Positions 51,716 to 59,332 of a stretch of DNA of 64,000 bases are shown here, in pieces. The stretch is taken from NCBI GenBank assembly GCA_038227995.1, contig JBBRPP010000005.1:143953-207952 (forward strand). Direction: 5' to 3'. The position numbers and the translations under genes are program-made. The notes beneath the pieces are model-generated. The model was not told the DNA's origin. It worked only from the letters and a program-made list of their open reading frames with translations, and did not search any database. Every line of letters starts with the position of its first letter. Position 1 is the first letter of the stretch. The stretch comes from WLMZ01 sp038227995. GTDB lineage: Bacteria > Actinomycetota > Acidimicrobiia > Acidimicrobiales > Ilumatobacteraceae.

Positions 51716-52541
51716 GGCGCTGTTGCGTTGTTTGTTTGGGTGTCGCGTCGCTGTCCAGATCCCGGTCTCGCCTCGATCAGATCATCGACGCGAGTTCGTC
51801 GAAGGCTGTAGCGCAGCGAAGATGGTTGGCTCGGGTGTCGATGCCAAGCTCGTAGTGGCCGCGACGAAGGTTCTGAACGAACGCATGGCCCGCGATGACG
51901 ACTCTCGCGGTGCGGTCGGTCTTCAAGCCGCGCATCGGCCTCAGCCTCGCTTTCAACTGACCGTGATCACACTCCACCCGGTTGTTCGCATACTTGACCG
52001 TGTTGTGCAACGCCTGCGGCAACACTTCCTCGATCACGTTCGCCAACGCCGCGGCCCGGTCAGTGACGACCTCTTCGGGTTCGCCATGCGCGGCGATCGC
52101 GGTCGTGAAGAACCTGCGTGCCGAGGCGATGTCGCGACGGGATGAGACGTAGACGTCGATGACCTGGCCGGATCCATCGACAGCGCGGTACACGTAACGC
52201 CACACGCCAGCAACCTTCACATAGGTCTCATCAACGAACCAGCGTCGCCCGACAGCATGCCGGCATGGTCGGGCCGCGTCGATCAGCAACGGTGTGAACC
52301 GTTGCACCCAGCGGTGCAGCGTGACGTGGTCCACCTCGATGCCGCGTTCTGCGAGAAGCTCCTCGAGGTCGCGGTATGACAGCCCGAACCGCAGATACCA
52401 GCGCACCGCCAACAAGATGACCTCCGACGGGAACCGAAACCCGACGAACGCAGACAACAGCTGGCCCGACGGTGGAACACGACGACGTCTCATCCGGGCA
52501 TCCTCGCCCGCCGGCACGCCAACTGCCAACGCAACAGTGCC
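51716..52541 (-). mobile_element. IS6-family insertion sequence, copy 3 (826 bp)
   Basis: Terminal repeats GGCGCTGTTGCGTT at 51716 and AACGCAACAGTGCC ending at 52541; same length as copy 1, opposite orientation. The 8-bp flanks (AGTTACAG and GTTGACTC) are different, so no target duplication remains. Confidence 0.88.
51777..52493 (-). CDS. IS6-family DDE transposase
   Basis: A 238-residue intact transposase closely similar to that of copy 1: helix-turn-helix region LSYRDLEELLAERGIEVDHVTLHRW, then WFVDETYVKV, VVTDRAAAL and NNRVECDHGQLK giving the complete DDE triad. This copy could be active and could drive the rearrangements of the neighbouring truncated copies. Confidence 0.92.
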   Translation of the reverse strand: MRRRRVPPSGQLLSAFVGFRFPSEVILLAVRWYLRFGLSYRDLEELLAERGIEVDHVTLHRWVQRFTPLLIDAARPCRHAVGRRWFVDETYVKVAGVWRYVYRAVDGSGQVIDVYVSSRRDIASARRFFTTAIAAHGEPEEVVTDRAAALANVIEEVLPQALHNTVKYANNRVECDHGQLKARLRPMRGLKTDRTARVVIAGHAFVQNLRRGHYELGIDTRANHLRCATAFDELASMI

Positions 52542-52833
52542 GTTGACTCTCTGCTTCTCGTAGGCTGGCATGCAGTGGATATCCATGAGCGGTGAGCGAC
52601 GTACTGGTGTCGGATTTGTCCGCGGGTCTCTGGCAGTGCTGCGTGGGTCTGCGCATGCGGCTGGCAGGGTGCTGGCCGTATCCGGTAAGGCGCTGGCTGC
52701 GTTGACGTCCCGTTCGAAACGCACCAAATCTGACTGACGGTCCAACGGACGCCGTCAGCGCTGCTTCGGACGCGTGGCAGTCTTTTCGTGTCGGCCATCG
52801 GTGGCCGCCTCCTACGCCACGAGCTTGGACTCA
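52542..52833. other. intergenic, no gene seen
   Basis: About 290 bp beyond IS6 copy 3; with the following repeat the gene-free stretch is 374 bp. An open frame continues from the IS without protein-like sequence. Confidence 0.5.
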
Positions 52834-52922
52834 TTTCCGGCCCATCGTGAGCAGTGTGTTCTTGAGCGCGCGGTCTGCTCATTTCGCGTATTTCCGAGAT
52901 GGGACAGATCGGCAGTTAGGTG
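52834..52922. repeat. attC-like repeat, copy 15
   Basis: Right end ACAGATCGGCAGTTAGGTGC. On the minus strand this reads ACCTAACTGCC, with R-Y-Y-Y-A-A-C as in attC R'' boxes, and its TAA is the stop codon of the anti-sigma-like gene. Inner stems TGAGCAG/CTGCTCA and CCCATC/GATGGG are present. Confidence 0.7.
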
Positions 52923-53980
52923 CTGGGCGTGGTGTCAGAGTTGAGGACTGGCTCACCGTTGATGAAGGTGCCGATGGGGTTGTCTTTGGCGTCGTAGATG
53001 ATGGTGGGTCCCGGGGTGACTTGGTGGCCGCATTCCGTGTAGTTGTTGTGGATGTAGCCGATGATGATGCCGTCGCGACTGACGGGGATAAGCGGCGGGC
53101 ACTCGTCGGCTGTCCATGGTGTGTCGCTGACGATTGACATGACCCAGTCGGCGCGGATTGGTTTGCCGACCGGGATTGGGTCACCGATTGCGGGAAGCGG
53201 GTTGGCGACCTGTGGAGCGGAACTGTGTGGGAAGTCAGACACGAAGGTCTTCTCTGTCTGAGTGAATCGGAGGTCCCAGCCCTGGGCCGGTGTGTTGCCG
53301 GTGCAGATCCACACTGTGATCGCCCCGATCTCGGGAATGGGCGTTGGCTTGAGGTCGCAGGCCTCGCTGCCGTCCTTGTTGAGCACGGCGAGTTGGGTGT
53401 TGTCCGGTGCAAGGATTGTGATGTCGAACGGGGCGACGAGACGTGTCGTGGGGTGGGAGCGTTCGTTGACAAAGGCAGCGATACCCGGGTAGTCGTAGCA
53501 ACCAACGGAGGCCATTGCGACATCCAGTGATGGCAACGTCCAGTTCAGGCAGAGGTTCCCGTTGCTGCTTGCGATCGTCAGGGTCTGGCCCTCCGAGGCT
53601 GCCACGTTGACGGTCGAGGTGCCGGGGTTGATCTGGAGCGGTCCGAGAGCGCCTGTGAGGTCCTCGGTCGGGATCCGTTCGAACATCGACGGCTCGGTTG
53701 TCGATGTCGCCGCGACCGCAGGTTCTGTTATCGACGGTGTGGTCGGGGCGGCGGTCGTGTCCGCAACGGTGTCGACAGACTTGATCGATGGATGGCGGCT
53801 CGACACCAACACCGCGGAAACGGTCAGGCCGACGGCGACGATCACGAGCGACGCCGCGACCGCCGCAAATCGGCCGTGTCCAGGTGTTCGGACAGCGGCA
53901 CGCAGCGCGGGCGGTGTCGGTGCGTCGAGGGCGTTCAGCGCCTCGCGTGCATGCTGCAATCGTTCATTTAGCGTGACCAT
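52916..53980 (-). CDS. membrane-anchored anti-sigma-factor-like protein
   Basis: A 354-residue protein: a short cytoplasmic N-terminus (MVTLNERLQHAREALNAL), one membrane helix at about 35-58 (FAAVAASLVIVAVGLTVSAVLV) and an external domain with Thr/Ala-rich linker and beta strands. It overlaps the ECF sigma gene by 17 nt and follows it, the standard order for a sigma/anti-sigma operon; the N-terminus would hold the sigma factor at the membrane. No zinc motif. The gene's TAA stop lies within attC-like copy 15. Confidence 0.75.
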   Translation of the reverse strand: MVTLNERLQHAREALNALDAPTPPALRAAVRTPGHGRFAAVAASLVIVAVGLTVSAVLVSSRHPSIKSVDTVADTTAAPTTPSITEPAVAATSTTEPSMFERIPTEDLTGALGPLQINPGTSTVNVAASEGQTLTIASSNGNLCLNWTLPSLDVAMASVGCYDYPGIAAFVNERSHPTTRLVAPFDITILAPDNTQLAVLNKDGSEACDLKPTPIPEIGAITVWICTGNTPAQGWDLRFTQTEKTFVSDFPHSSAPQVANPLPAIGDPIPVGKPIRADWVMSIVSDTPWTADECPPLIPVSRDGIIIGYIHNNYTECGHQVTPGPTIIYDAKDNPIGTFINGEPVLNSDTTPST

Positions 53981-54524
53981 TGGACACCTCCTCATCGACG
54001 CCGAGCAACTCGGCGAGCTTCAATCGGCCTCGCCGCAGATGCGTCCGCACCGTCGGCTCCCCGCAACGAAGGATTCGGGCCACATCAGAGACAGAACGAT
54101 CCTCGACTACCACCAACACCAGCACCTCCACCTGGCGCTTGGGCAGTGTTCGCAACGCACGCCACACCTCCGCCGTGCTGTCGGGCGCTGTCACCTCGCT
54201 GAGACGCTCACGCGATACGCGAGCCAGACCCGACGTTTCGACCCTTCGTCGCCGCAGCCACGACAACGACTGATTGATCGCAACACGACGGACCCACGCC
54301 CCAGGATTGTCATAGCGCTGAATGCGCTCCCACCTTCGATGCGCTACCACGAAGGCTTCCTGCGCGACCTCCTCAGCAATCGCGCGATCACCCGTCAACG
54401 ACCAACCAATCCGCACCACCGACTCGTAATCCGACGAATAGAACACATCGAAATCGACGCTCACAACGGGATGCCTCGTTTTCTCGATGGGAGTTGTTTC
54501 GGATGACACGATGACCGTATACAC
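53964..54524 (-). CDS. ECF sigma factor (SigE-family type)
   Basis: A sigma-70 factor of up to 186 residues. Region 2: AIAEEVAQEAFVVAHRRWERI and NPGAWVRRVAINQSLSWLRRR; region 4: LRTLPKRQVEVLVLVVVEDRSVSDVARILRCGEPTVRTHLRRGRLKL. Length and sequence are normal for actinobacterial SigE-family ECF factors. The start may be GTG 54524 or GTG 54509. It is cotranscribed with the anti-sigma-like gene, and both are carried as one unit between attC-like copies, unusual cargo for a cassette. Confidence 0.85.
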   Translation of the reverse strand: MYTVIVSSETTPIEKTRHPVVSVDFDVFYSSDYESVVRIGWSLTGDRAIAEEVAQEAFVVAHRRWERIQRYDNPGAWVRRVAINQSLSWLRRRRVETSGLARVSRERLSEVTAPDSTAEVWRALRTLPKRQVEVLVLVVVEDRSVSDVARILRCGEPTVRTHLRRGRLKLAELLGVDEEVSNGHAK

Positions 54525-54585
54525 GCATCAGCTCCAGCGAACGATTACACCGACTGACAACAATTCCCGACGACACCGACGGTCG

Positions 54586-54609
54586 CAGATCGGCAGTTCG
54601 GCGCATGGC
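54586..54609. repeat. attC-like repeat, copy 16 (right end)
   Basis: GCAGATCGGCAGTTCGGCGC, nearly the consensus end block, 12 nt from the stop of the RidA gene. The left part of the site (from about 54535) is not clear. Confidence 0.6.
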
Positions 54610-54620
54610 GTTGACCCGCC

Positions 54621-55004
54621 TCAGGCGACCGCTATTGCCTCTACCTCGATCTTCCAGGCGGCGTTGGCGAGGCCACCAATGATCAGCGTGTGCGCTGGTT
54701 TGCGGTCGCCCAGCGCTTCCTGTCGTCCCGTGCGGCTGGCCGCGACGTCGGCGGCGTTCGGCAGAATGGTGACGAACTTCACGACGTTGTCCAACGTCAT
54801 CTGTGCAGCCCGGAGTTGAGCTTTGAGATTGGCCCAGACAAGACGGCTCTGCTCTGCGATGTCGTCGGGGATGTTCCCCTCGGCGTCGATGCCGACCTGG
54901 CCGCTGATGTAGAGAGTGCGCGTGATGCCGGTCACCTCGACCGCCTGGGAGTAGGCACTGATCGGCGCGGGTGCATCGGGCGCGTTGATGTCTCGGCGTT
55001 GCAT
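54621..55004 (-). CDS. RidA-family (YjgF/UK114) protein
   Basis: A 127-residue member of the Rid superfamily; RidA hydrolyses reactive enamine/imine intermediates from PLP enzymes. Features: APAPISAYSQAVEVTG, LYISGQVGIDAEGNIP, ANLKAQLRAAQMTLDNVVKFVTIL, and a C-terminal KIEVEAIAVA. The Arg found near position 105 of archetypal RidA is not clearly present (ALGDRKPAHTLIIGGL), so it may belong to a Rid1-7-like subgroup. Single-gene unit between attC-like copies 16 and 17. Confidence 0.88.
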   Translation of the reverse strand: MQRRDINAPDAPAPISAYSQAVEVTGITRTLYISGQVGIDAEGNIPDDIAEQSRLVWANLKAQLRAAQMTLDNVVKFVTILPNAADVAASRTGRQEALGDRKPAHTLIIGGLANAAWKIEVEAIAVA

Positions 55005-55016
55005 GGCGTTGTCTCC

Positions 55017-55079
55017 GTGGCTATTGGCGTCGATCGCGCCGCGTCGACGCTATCGCGAGCCACCGATCGGCAGTTAGGC
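55017..55079. repeat. attC-like repeat, copy 17
   Basis: Ends CGATCGGCAGTTAGGCGC (minus strand GCCTAACTGCC, stop TAA of the 48-residue gene inside). Inner hairpin GTGGCT...AGCCAC enclosing GCGTCGA...TCGACGC, giving a nested stem as in attC secondary structure. Confidence 0.72.
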
Positions 55080-55220
55080 GCGCGCTGGGATGCCGCTGGG
55101 TCGGCGCTCGCCGACCGAGCAGTGGTAGCAGTGATCGACCTCGGCGGTGGACTTGTACCACTCATGTCGGCCGCAATCGCGCTTGCCCTTGCCTGCGATT
55201 CTGATTCTGACGAACGACAT
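55074..55220 (-). CDS. 48-residue CxxC mini-protein
   Basis: MSFVRIRIAG start at 55220. The short product is basic with CGRHEWYKSTAEVDHCYHCSVGERRPS: one Cys-x-x-His-like pair and a CYHC pair, a probable small zinc ribbon. Its TAA stop is the TAA of GCCTAAC at the edge of attC-like copy 17, the arrangement expected for an integron-type cassette gene. It could bind nucleic acid or a protein; unknown. Confidence 0.6.
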   Translation of the reverse strand: MSFVRIRIAGKGKRDCGRHEWYKSTAEVDHCYHCSVGERRPSGIPARA

Positions 55221-55321
55221 CGGAAGACGTCGTCGAACCGCCGTCCGCCACCTGTAGCGCCCTGAAAGGCCGTGCCGATCCATAGGACCCATCATGCCCA
55301 ACGAGGCAGGCAAGTACCAGC

Positions 55322-55345
55322 GCGTAACGGCAGTTCGGAGCACCT
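55322..55345. repeat. attC-like repeat, copy 18 (right end)
   Basis: TAACGGCAGTTCGGAGC matches the end block with two changes; it lies 44 nt beyond the stop codon of the lipoprotein gene at 55389. Confidence 0.5.
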
Positions 55346-55388
55346 TTTGTCGAGGGGCAGGTTCGTCAAAACAGAGCAGCCCGGTCGC

Positions 55389-55892
55389 TCAGTCGCTGGA
55401 GTAGGCGCTCGCATCGGTGACGAAGTAATCGCCAGTCGAGTCCGCCTGAAGCGTGACAGCGATGCCATTCTGATGCGGCGCCAGGACGAACGTCGTGCCG
55501 CTTCCCTCAGCGATGTTGGGGACGTCACGTGACGGAATCGATACCTCGTTCGCGTACCCGGGGGTGACATGTGCGGCCTCGAATCGCAGTGGACCCCAGT
55601 CGCGAATGAGGTCGAGTCGATCACTGCCCGGCCCGCCCTCAAGAACCTCACATGCCGAGTATCCATTGGCGTCACCTTGCTGGACCGCCCGAACGAACGC
55701 CACTGCCACGTCGATCTCGCTGAGGGCACACGGACGCCGGGATTCGTCGGTCGCTGGTGACAGAAGTGCAGTGGTGGACGGCGCAGCAGTAGCGACCGAC
55801 GGCTCGTTCCGAGAGCCCGTCCCAACCGCAGACGAGCACGAGGTGCAGACGATCGCAAGTGCCAGGCCAACTACTCCGCGGTTCACACGCAT
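55389..55892 (-). CDS. cassette lipoprotein of unknown function
   Basis: A 167-residue predicted lipoprotein: MRVNRGVVGLALAIVCTSCSS with lipobox CTSC or TSC, a Ser/Thr linker, then a helix IDVAVAFVRAVQQGDANGYSACEVLEGG and a small beta half with TTFVLAPHQNGIAVTLQADSTGDYFVTDASAY. Similar plan to the lipoprotein at 29807 (export, FVRAV/FIEAV helix with a Cys at the end), perhaps an NTF2-like exported fold. Flanked by attC-like copies. Confidence 0.68.
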   Translation of the reverse strand: MRVNRGVVGLALAIVCTSCSSAVGTGSRNEPSVATAAPSTTALLSPATDESRRPCALSEIDVAVAFVRAVQQGDANGYSACEVLEGGPGSDRLDLIRDWGPLRFEAAHVTPGYANEVSIPSRDVPNIAEGSGTTFVLAPHQNGIAVTLQADSTGDYFVTDASAYSSD

Positions 55893-55962
55893 TCGACGCT
55901 CCGCGAGGCTCTGGAAGTTCCCCCACCAGAGCCAGGGGATCGCTTTGCCATGTGAGAGCGCG

Positions 55963-55985
55963 GATCGGCAGATCGGCGTCCCTGC
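55963..55985. repeat. attC-like repeat, copy 19 (partial)
   Basis: GCGCGGATCGGCAGATCGGCG resembles the end block with the AGTT part changed. Upstream of the lipoprotein gene at 55389. Confidence 0.4.
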
Positions 55986-56125
55986 CCTCTGACTGCACAT
56001 CCGCGTGAACGTACAATCCGATTTGCAGGCGGAAGGCTCGGGGTCGAGGTGGTGCTGGCAATTGGGCAGATTTCGTTGCACGGTCCACCGGATCTTCTCC
56101 CGACCGGAGCACCAACGAAACCGCA

Positions 56126-56171
56126 CCGAATGCCCGCTCCGCGCTCGTTCTGTCGAGCGCGGAGCGGACAT
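56126..56171. terminator. strong hairpin after the recombinase gene
   Basis: Arms CCGCTCCGCGCTCG and its complement around TTCTGT, extending to 18 bp with one mismatch (AATGCCCGC / GCGGACATT). Starts 6 nt beyond the stop codon of the tyrosine recombinase gene. It may terminate transcription, but it also contains attC-like blocks (GAATGCCCGCTC and CTCGTTCTG). Confidence 0.7.
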
Positions 56172-56177
56172 TTCTGG

Positions 56178-57089
56178 CTACCGAGATGCGCCGGCGATGA
56201 AGGTCGACACGATGTATGTGGCGTGCCGGTCGAGTGACACGCGGGCCCGGTCGTAGCGCATCGTGGTGCGCGGGTCGGCGTGACTGGCCGCTTCTTGAAC
56301 GTCGCGGAGTGGGACACCGGCGTCGAGCGCGGCGGTGATGAACGCATGCCTCAACGTGTGCGGACCGACCTTCTTGTGGATCCCAGCGCGCCGAGCGATT
56401 CGCCGCACAATCCTGGCGGCGCCGTGACGATCGAGACGGCCGCCACTGCGGTCGCAGAAGATCGGGCCGCTGCATCGTTCACCAACGGCGAGATCGACCG
56501 CACGAGCGGTTCTCGGGGCGAGCGGGATGGTCACGGTCTTGCCGCCCTTGCGGTGAATGACGAGGGTGCGGTGCCCTCGTTCGAGACCGAGCTGTTCGAT
56601 GTCGGCACCGATCGCCTCGGAGACGCGCAGTCCGTTCAAAGCGAGCAGCGAGATCAGGGCGTGATCGCGTGCGCCCGCGAGTCCGGCGGCGACGAGCATC
56701 GCTCCGACCTCGTTGCGGTCCAGACTTGTCGCGTTGGACTCGTAGTCCAACCGTGGGCGACGGACATGCACCGCTGGTGAGCGGTCGAGGAGTCCTTCTT
56801 CGACGGCGTACCGGTAGAGGCAGGTGATCGTGCACAACCGTCGCGAGATCGTGGCCCGAGCGCGACCGAGGTCTTCGAGGTTGCGGGCGAACGCTTCGAT
56901 GTCGCCGCGCGCAACGGCGAACAGCCCGGTGCGGCGGTCATGGCACCATTGGGCGAACTGGCGGAGATCAAGCGCGTAGGCGTCGCGTGTGAGACCGGAG
57001 TTGCCGCCCAAGAACCCGGCCAGGGTTCGGAGTTCGGCATCGGTGAACACGTCGTCGCGGAACACGCTCAACGTCGTGGAATGGGTCAT
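56178..57089 (-). CDS. XerC/D-like tyrosine recombinase (not IntI type)
   Basis: A 303-residue site-specific recombinase. The core-binding domain covers about 15-105 (DAYALDLRQFAQWCHDRRTG); the catalytic domain has Arg in LNGLRVSEAIG, Lys in IHRKGGKTVTI, H-x-x-R in GPHTLRHAFITAAL, His in SHADPRTTMRY and the nucleophile Tyr in DRHATYIV, so all residues are present. The extra helix region that defines integron integrases (IntI) between the second and third boxes is absent. It lies inside the array of attC-like repeats on the same strand as many cassettes. It could act on those sites or be an unrelated phage/element integrase. Confidence 0.88.
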   Translation of the reverse strand: MTHSTTLSVFRDDVFTDAELRTLAGFLGGNSGLTRDAYALDLRQFAQWCHDRRTGLFAVARGDIEAFARNLEDLGRARATISRRLCTITCLYRYAVEEGLLDRSPAVHVRRPRLDYESNATSLDRNEVGAMLVAAGLAGARDHALISLLALNGLRVSEAIGADIEQLGLERGHRTLVIHRKGGKTVTIPLAPRTARAVDLAVGERCSGPIFCDRSGGRLDRHGAARIVRRIARRAGIHKKVGPHTLRHAFITAALDAGVPLRDVQEAASHADPRTTMRYDRARVSLDRHATYIVSTFIAGASR

Positions 57090-57349
57090 CAGGGTTCCTC
57101 TCGAGAAAGGTCGGAACCGTCGCGCTTGACACCGGACGAGACGATCTCAACCAGGCGAACCTGAAACCGTAGACCTCCCACGACCGCCCCACGAACGAAG
57201 GCACCGGTTGCATAAGAGCGCCAGACCGGGCAATATGCGCACGTGTTCCGGCGGCTGAGTTCAGTCACGCTTGTCGCGAGCGTTGATGCCAGTCCGACGA
57301 CAACGTTCTTCGTGGGCGGGTCGAGCGCACCGGGCGATGGCGAAAAGTG

Positions 57350-57910
57350 ATGTCCTGCACCTCTGCCGTCCACGGAAGACCTGGTCGGGCGCGTCGGACT
57401 GGACTTGCGCTGATACTCGTCGTGTCAAGCACGATCGGGTGCGGATGCTCACAGCGAACGGGCATCAAGGATGGTCTCGGCTGTGCGAATCCTGTGGCCG
57501 AGTTGTCCGACCAAGACACCACGTATCTGGGCGCGATCGCCGTTCCCTCAAGCCCTCGCATGAGCGCCTTGCAGACGGGCCGCATCGCTCCCGCTGGCCC
57601 GTTTTCACTCTTCGCCAAGTGGGGCATCCGCTACCGCGCCGACGTCTCGTTCTCGATCGAGTCGATGGATCAAAACGTCGGCATGGCGTGGTCTCCAGAG
57701 ACCGCGCAGCCACCGCTCTCGTAGCTCGTGCATCGCGCGTGCGAAGGTACGTCGTCAGATTGGCGCGGGGCACGTGGTGGCTACTGGATGGCGAAACCGA
57801 CCTGCGCGCACTTTGTTGTGCGGTCGCAGGGCAAGACGGCCGAATTCGAGATCGGGCTCGGCGTAGCGTGCCCGGGACAAGCCGCGCCCGGCGGCCCCTC
57901 AGAGACCTAG
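57350..57910 (+). pseudogene. secreted lipoprotein gene with an in-frame TAG
   Basis: The frame starting at ATG 57350 has a signal TGLALILVVSSTIGC (lipobox TIGC) and runs to a TAG at 57722-57724. It then continues in the same frame to 57910 with RGGYWMAKPTCAHFVVRS and TAEFEIGLGVACPG, a C-terminal pattern common in actinobacterial lipoproteins. So one gene of about 187 codons is cut by a single nonsense codon two thirds along. An attC-like copy follows 5 nt after its end. Confidence 0.65.
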
Positions 57911-57915
57911 CGCGG

Positions 57916-57996
57916 AATAACTGCCGATCCGCGCTCGTCGTTCTGCACTCGACATCGCGCTTGCACCGAGGAGCCGGAGCGGGCATTCGGGGCGGG
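57916..57996. repeat. attC-like repeat, copy 20
   Basis: Plus strand: AATAACTGCCGATCCGCG, then CTCGTCGTTCTGCACTCG, ATCGCGCTTGCACC, GAGGAGCCGGAGCG and GGGCATTCGGGGCG. Reading the minus strand, R/L-type stems TGCC/GGCA and CGCTC/GAGCG are separated by an asymmetric loop. About 70 bp align closely with copy 21. Confidence 0.72.
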
Positions 57997-58086
57997 TCGG
58001 AACATGACGATCGAAAGGGGTTCGGTTTCGAGGGGCCGTCGGTTCTGGAAAGATGCCTGGACGTTCACGTAGAGCAGGAGAATGGT

Positions 58087-59043
58087 ATGGGAAAGTTCAG
58101 GTTGGTGCATGTTGGGGTGGCGGCAGCTCTTGCGGCGGCGGCGGTGACATCGGTCGGGTTGATGCAGTCAGTCGGTGCGGCGGGATCGGGTACGGCGTCG
58201 TCGTTCGTGCCGATCGTGCCATGCCGGTTGGCTGACACGCGTGGAACCGCAACAGAGGGATCCCGACACACCCCACTCACCGCAGCCGAGACCGTGACCT
58301 TCGCAGTGTGGGGCACCAACGGCAACTGCACCATCCCGAACACCGCGACCGGTATCGCCACCAACGTCACCGCTGTCAACCCGACCGCCGACAGCTACCT
58401 GACCGTGTTCCCTGCCGACGCCAACTCGCGCCCAACAGCATCGAACCTCAACGTCACCTCAACCTCACCACCAACCCCGAACCAGGTCACCGTCGCCCTC
58501 TCCGCGACCGGAGCGATCGCTATCTACAACAACGGTGGCACCGTCAACGTCGTCGTCGACATCGTCGGCTACTACGTCCCATCCTCCAACGGACCCGCAG
58601 GGGCTACCGGGCCCGCTGGTCCGACTGGACCGACATGCCCAGCGACTGGCTGCACCCTCGTGCTCACCGCTTGGAACAGCGTCTTCCCCACCAGCGGGTC
58701 CACGCTCGACCTTTACGGCTGCCGAACCTTCGGCCAGTTCAGCGCCACGTACCTGCCGATCGGCCTCCCGGTCGGGGCACAAATCATCGGAGTCTCGGTC
58801 AGGTACATCGACAACAGCGCTTCGACGGCGTACTTCAGCCTTCAAATGATCACGGTTCCCGGAAGCGCATCCGTTTTCGCCAGCCAGTCTCTCGGAAGCG
58901 TCGACTACCAAACCAGTGGGTCCTTGGTGTTCTCCAGCCCGCCGCCGCCGGTCGGCCCGGGGAACGTTCCCTATATCCAAGCGTCGATGGCCAGCGGCGC
59001 AAGCCAAACGTTCTGCGGTGCAACCGTCACGTACACATTCTGA
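58087..59043 (+). CDS. secreted protein with LDTR-type beta domain and collagen-like stretch
   Basis: A 318-residue exported protein. Signal peptide 1-31 (MGKFRLVHVGVAAALAAAAV...GAAG); then a beta domain with FVPIVPCRLADTRG, TVFPADANSRPTASNLNVTS and VNVVVDIVGYYVPSS; then a short collagen-like run GPAGATGPAGPTGPT; then a C-terminal beta domain with two Cys. The first domain is the same type as those of the M23 peptidase at 3344. Probably surface-exposed. The gene lies between attC-like copies 20 and 21. Confidence 0.8.
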   Translation: MGKFRLVHVGVAAALAAAAVTSVGLMQSVGAAGSGTASSFVPIVPCRLADTRGTATEGSRHTPLTAAETVTFAVWGTNGNCTIPNTATGIATNVTAVNPTADSYLTVFPADANSRPTASNLNVTSTSPPTPNQVTVALSATGAIAIYNNGGTVNVVVDIVGYYVPSSNGPAGATGPAGPTGPTCPATGCTLVLTAWNSVFPTSGSTLDLYGCRTFGQFSATYLPIGLPVGAQIIGVSVRYIDNSASTAYFSLQMITVPGSASVFASQSLGSVDYQTSGSLVFSSPPPPVGPGNVPYIQASMASGASQTFCGATVTYTF

Positions 59044-59112
59044 TCACCCACGGGTCCAATCGTGGGCCGAAGAGCCGCCCTGAATTCTGGAGCTCGGTCG
59101 CTCGCGACGGGA

Positions 59113-59197
59113 TACCGATCTGCCGTACTGTGCTCGTCGTTCTGTGTCCGCGATCGCGCTTGCTTCGAGGAGCCGGACCGGGCAATCTGCTCGGGTT
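59113..59197. repeat. attC-like repeat, copy 21
   Basis: ACCGATCTGCCGTACTG, GTGCTCGTCGTTCTGTG, CGATCGCGCTTGCTTCG and GAGGAGCCGGACCGGGCA; closely similar to copy 20 and in the same orientation, downstream of a plus-strand gene. GTTAGGTG follows 50 bp later at 59252. Confidence 0.68.
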
Positions 59198-59332
59198 TGA
59201 GATAGCAAGCGGGGGCTATCGGGCGAACCGAGCACCGCGTCACCGAGGCGGCGTTAGGTGAAACAGCGGCTCGGGAGGATCCGCGCAGGAGCCACCGATC
59301 GGTGCCCACCGGCTTGGCGACGCCTGCTCCCG

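Noticed and set aside
45653..52541. Composite transposon bounded by IS6 copies 1 and 3
   Set aside because: The two full copies are in inverted orientation with unrelated flanks and the DNA between contains further broken IS copies, so a single transposable unit is not supported.
56178..57089. Classical integron integrase IntI
   Set aside because: All catalytic residues are present, but the additional IntI-specific segment before the HxxR box is missing and no attI-like site could be identified.
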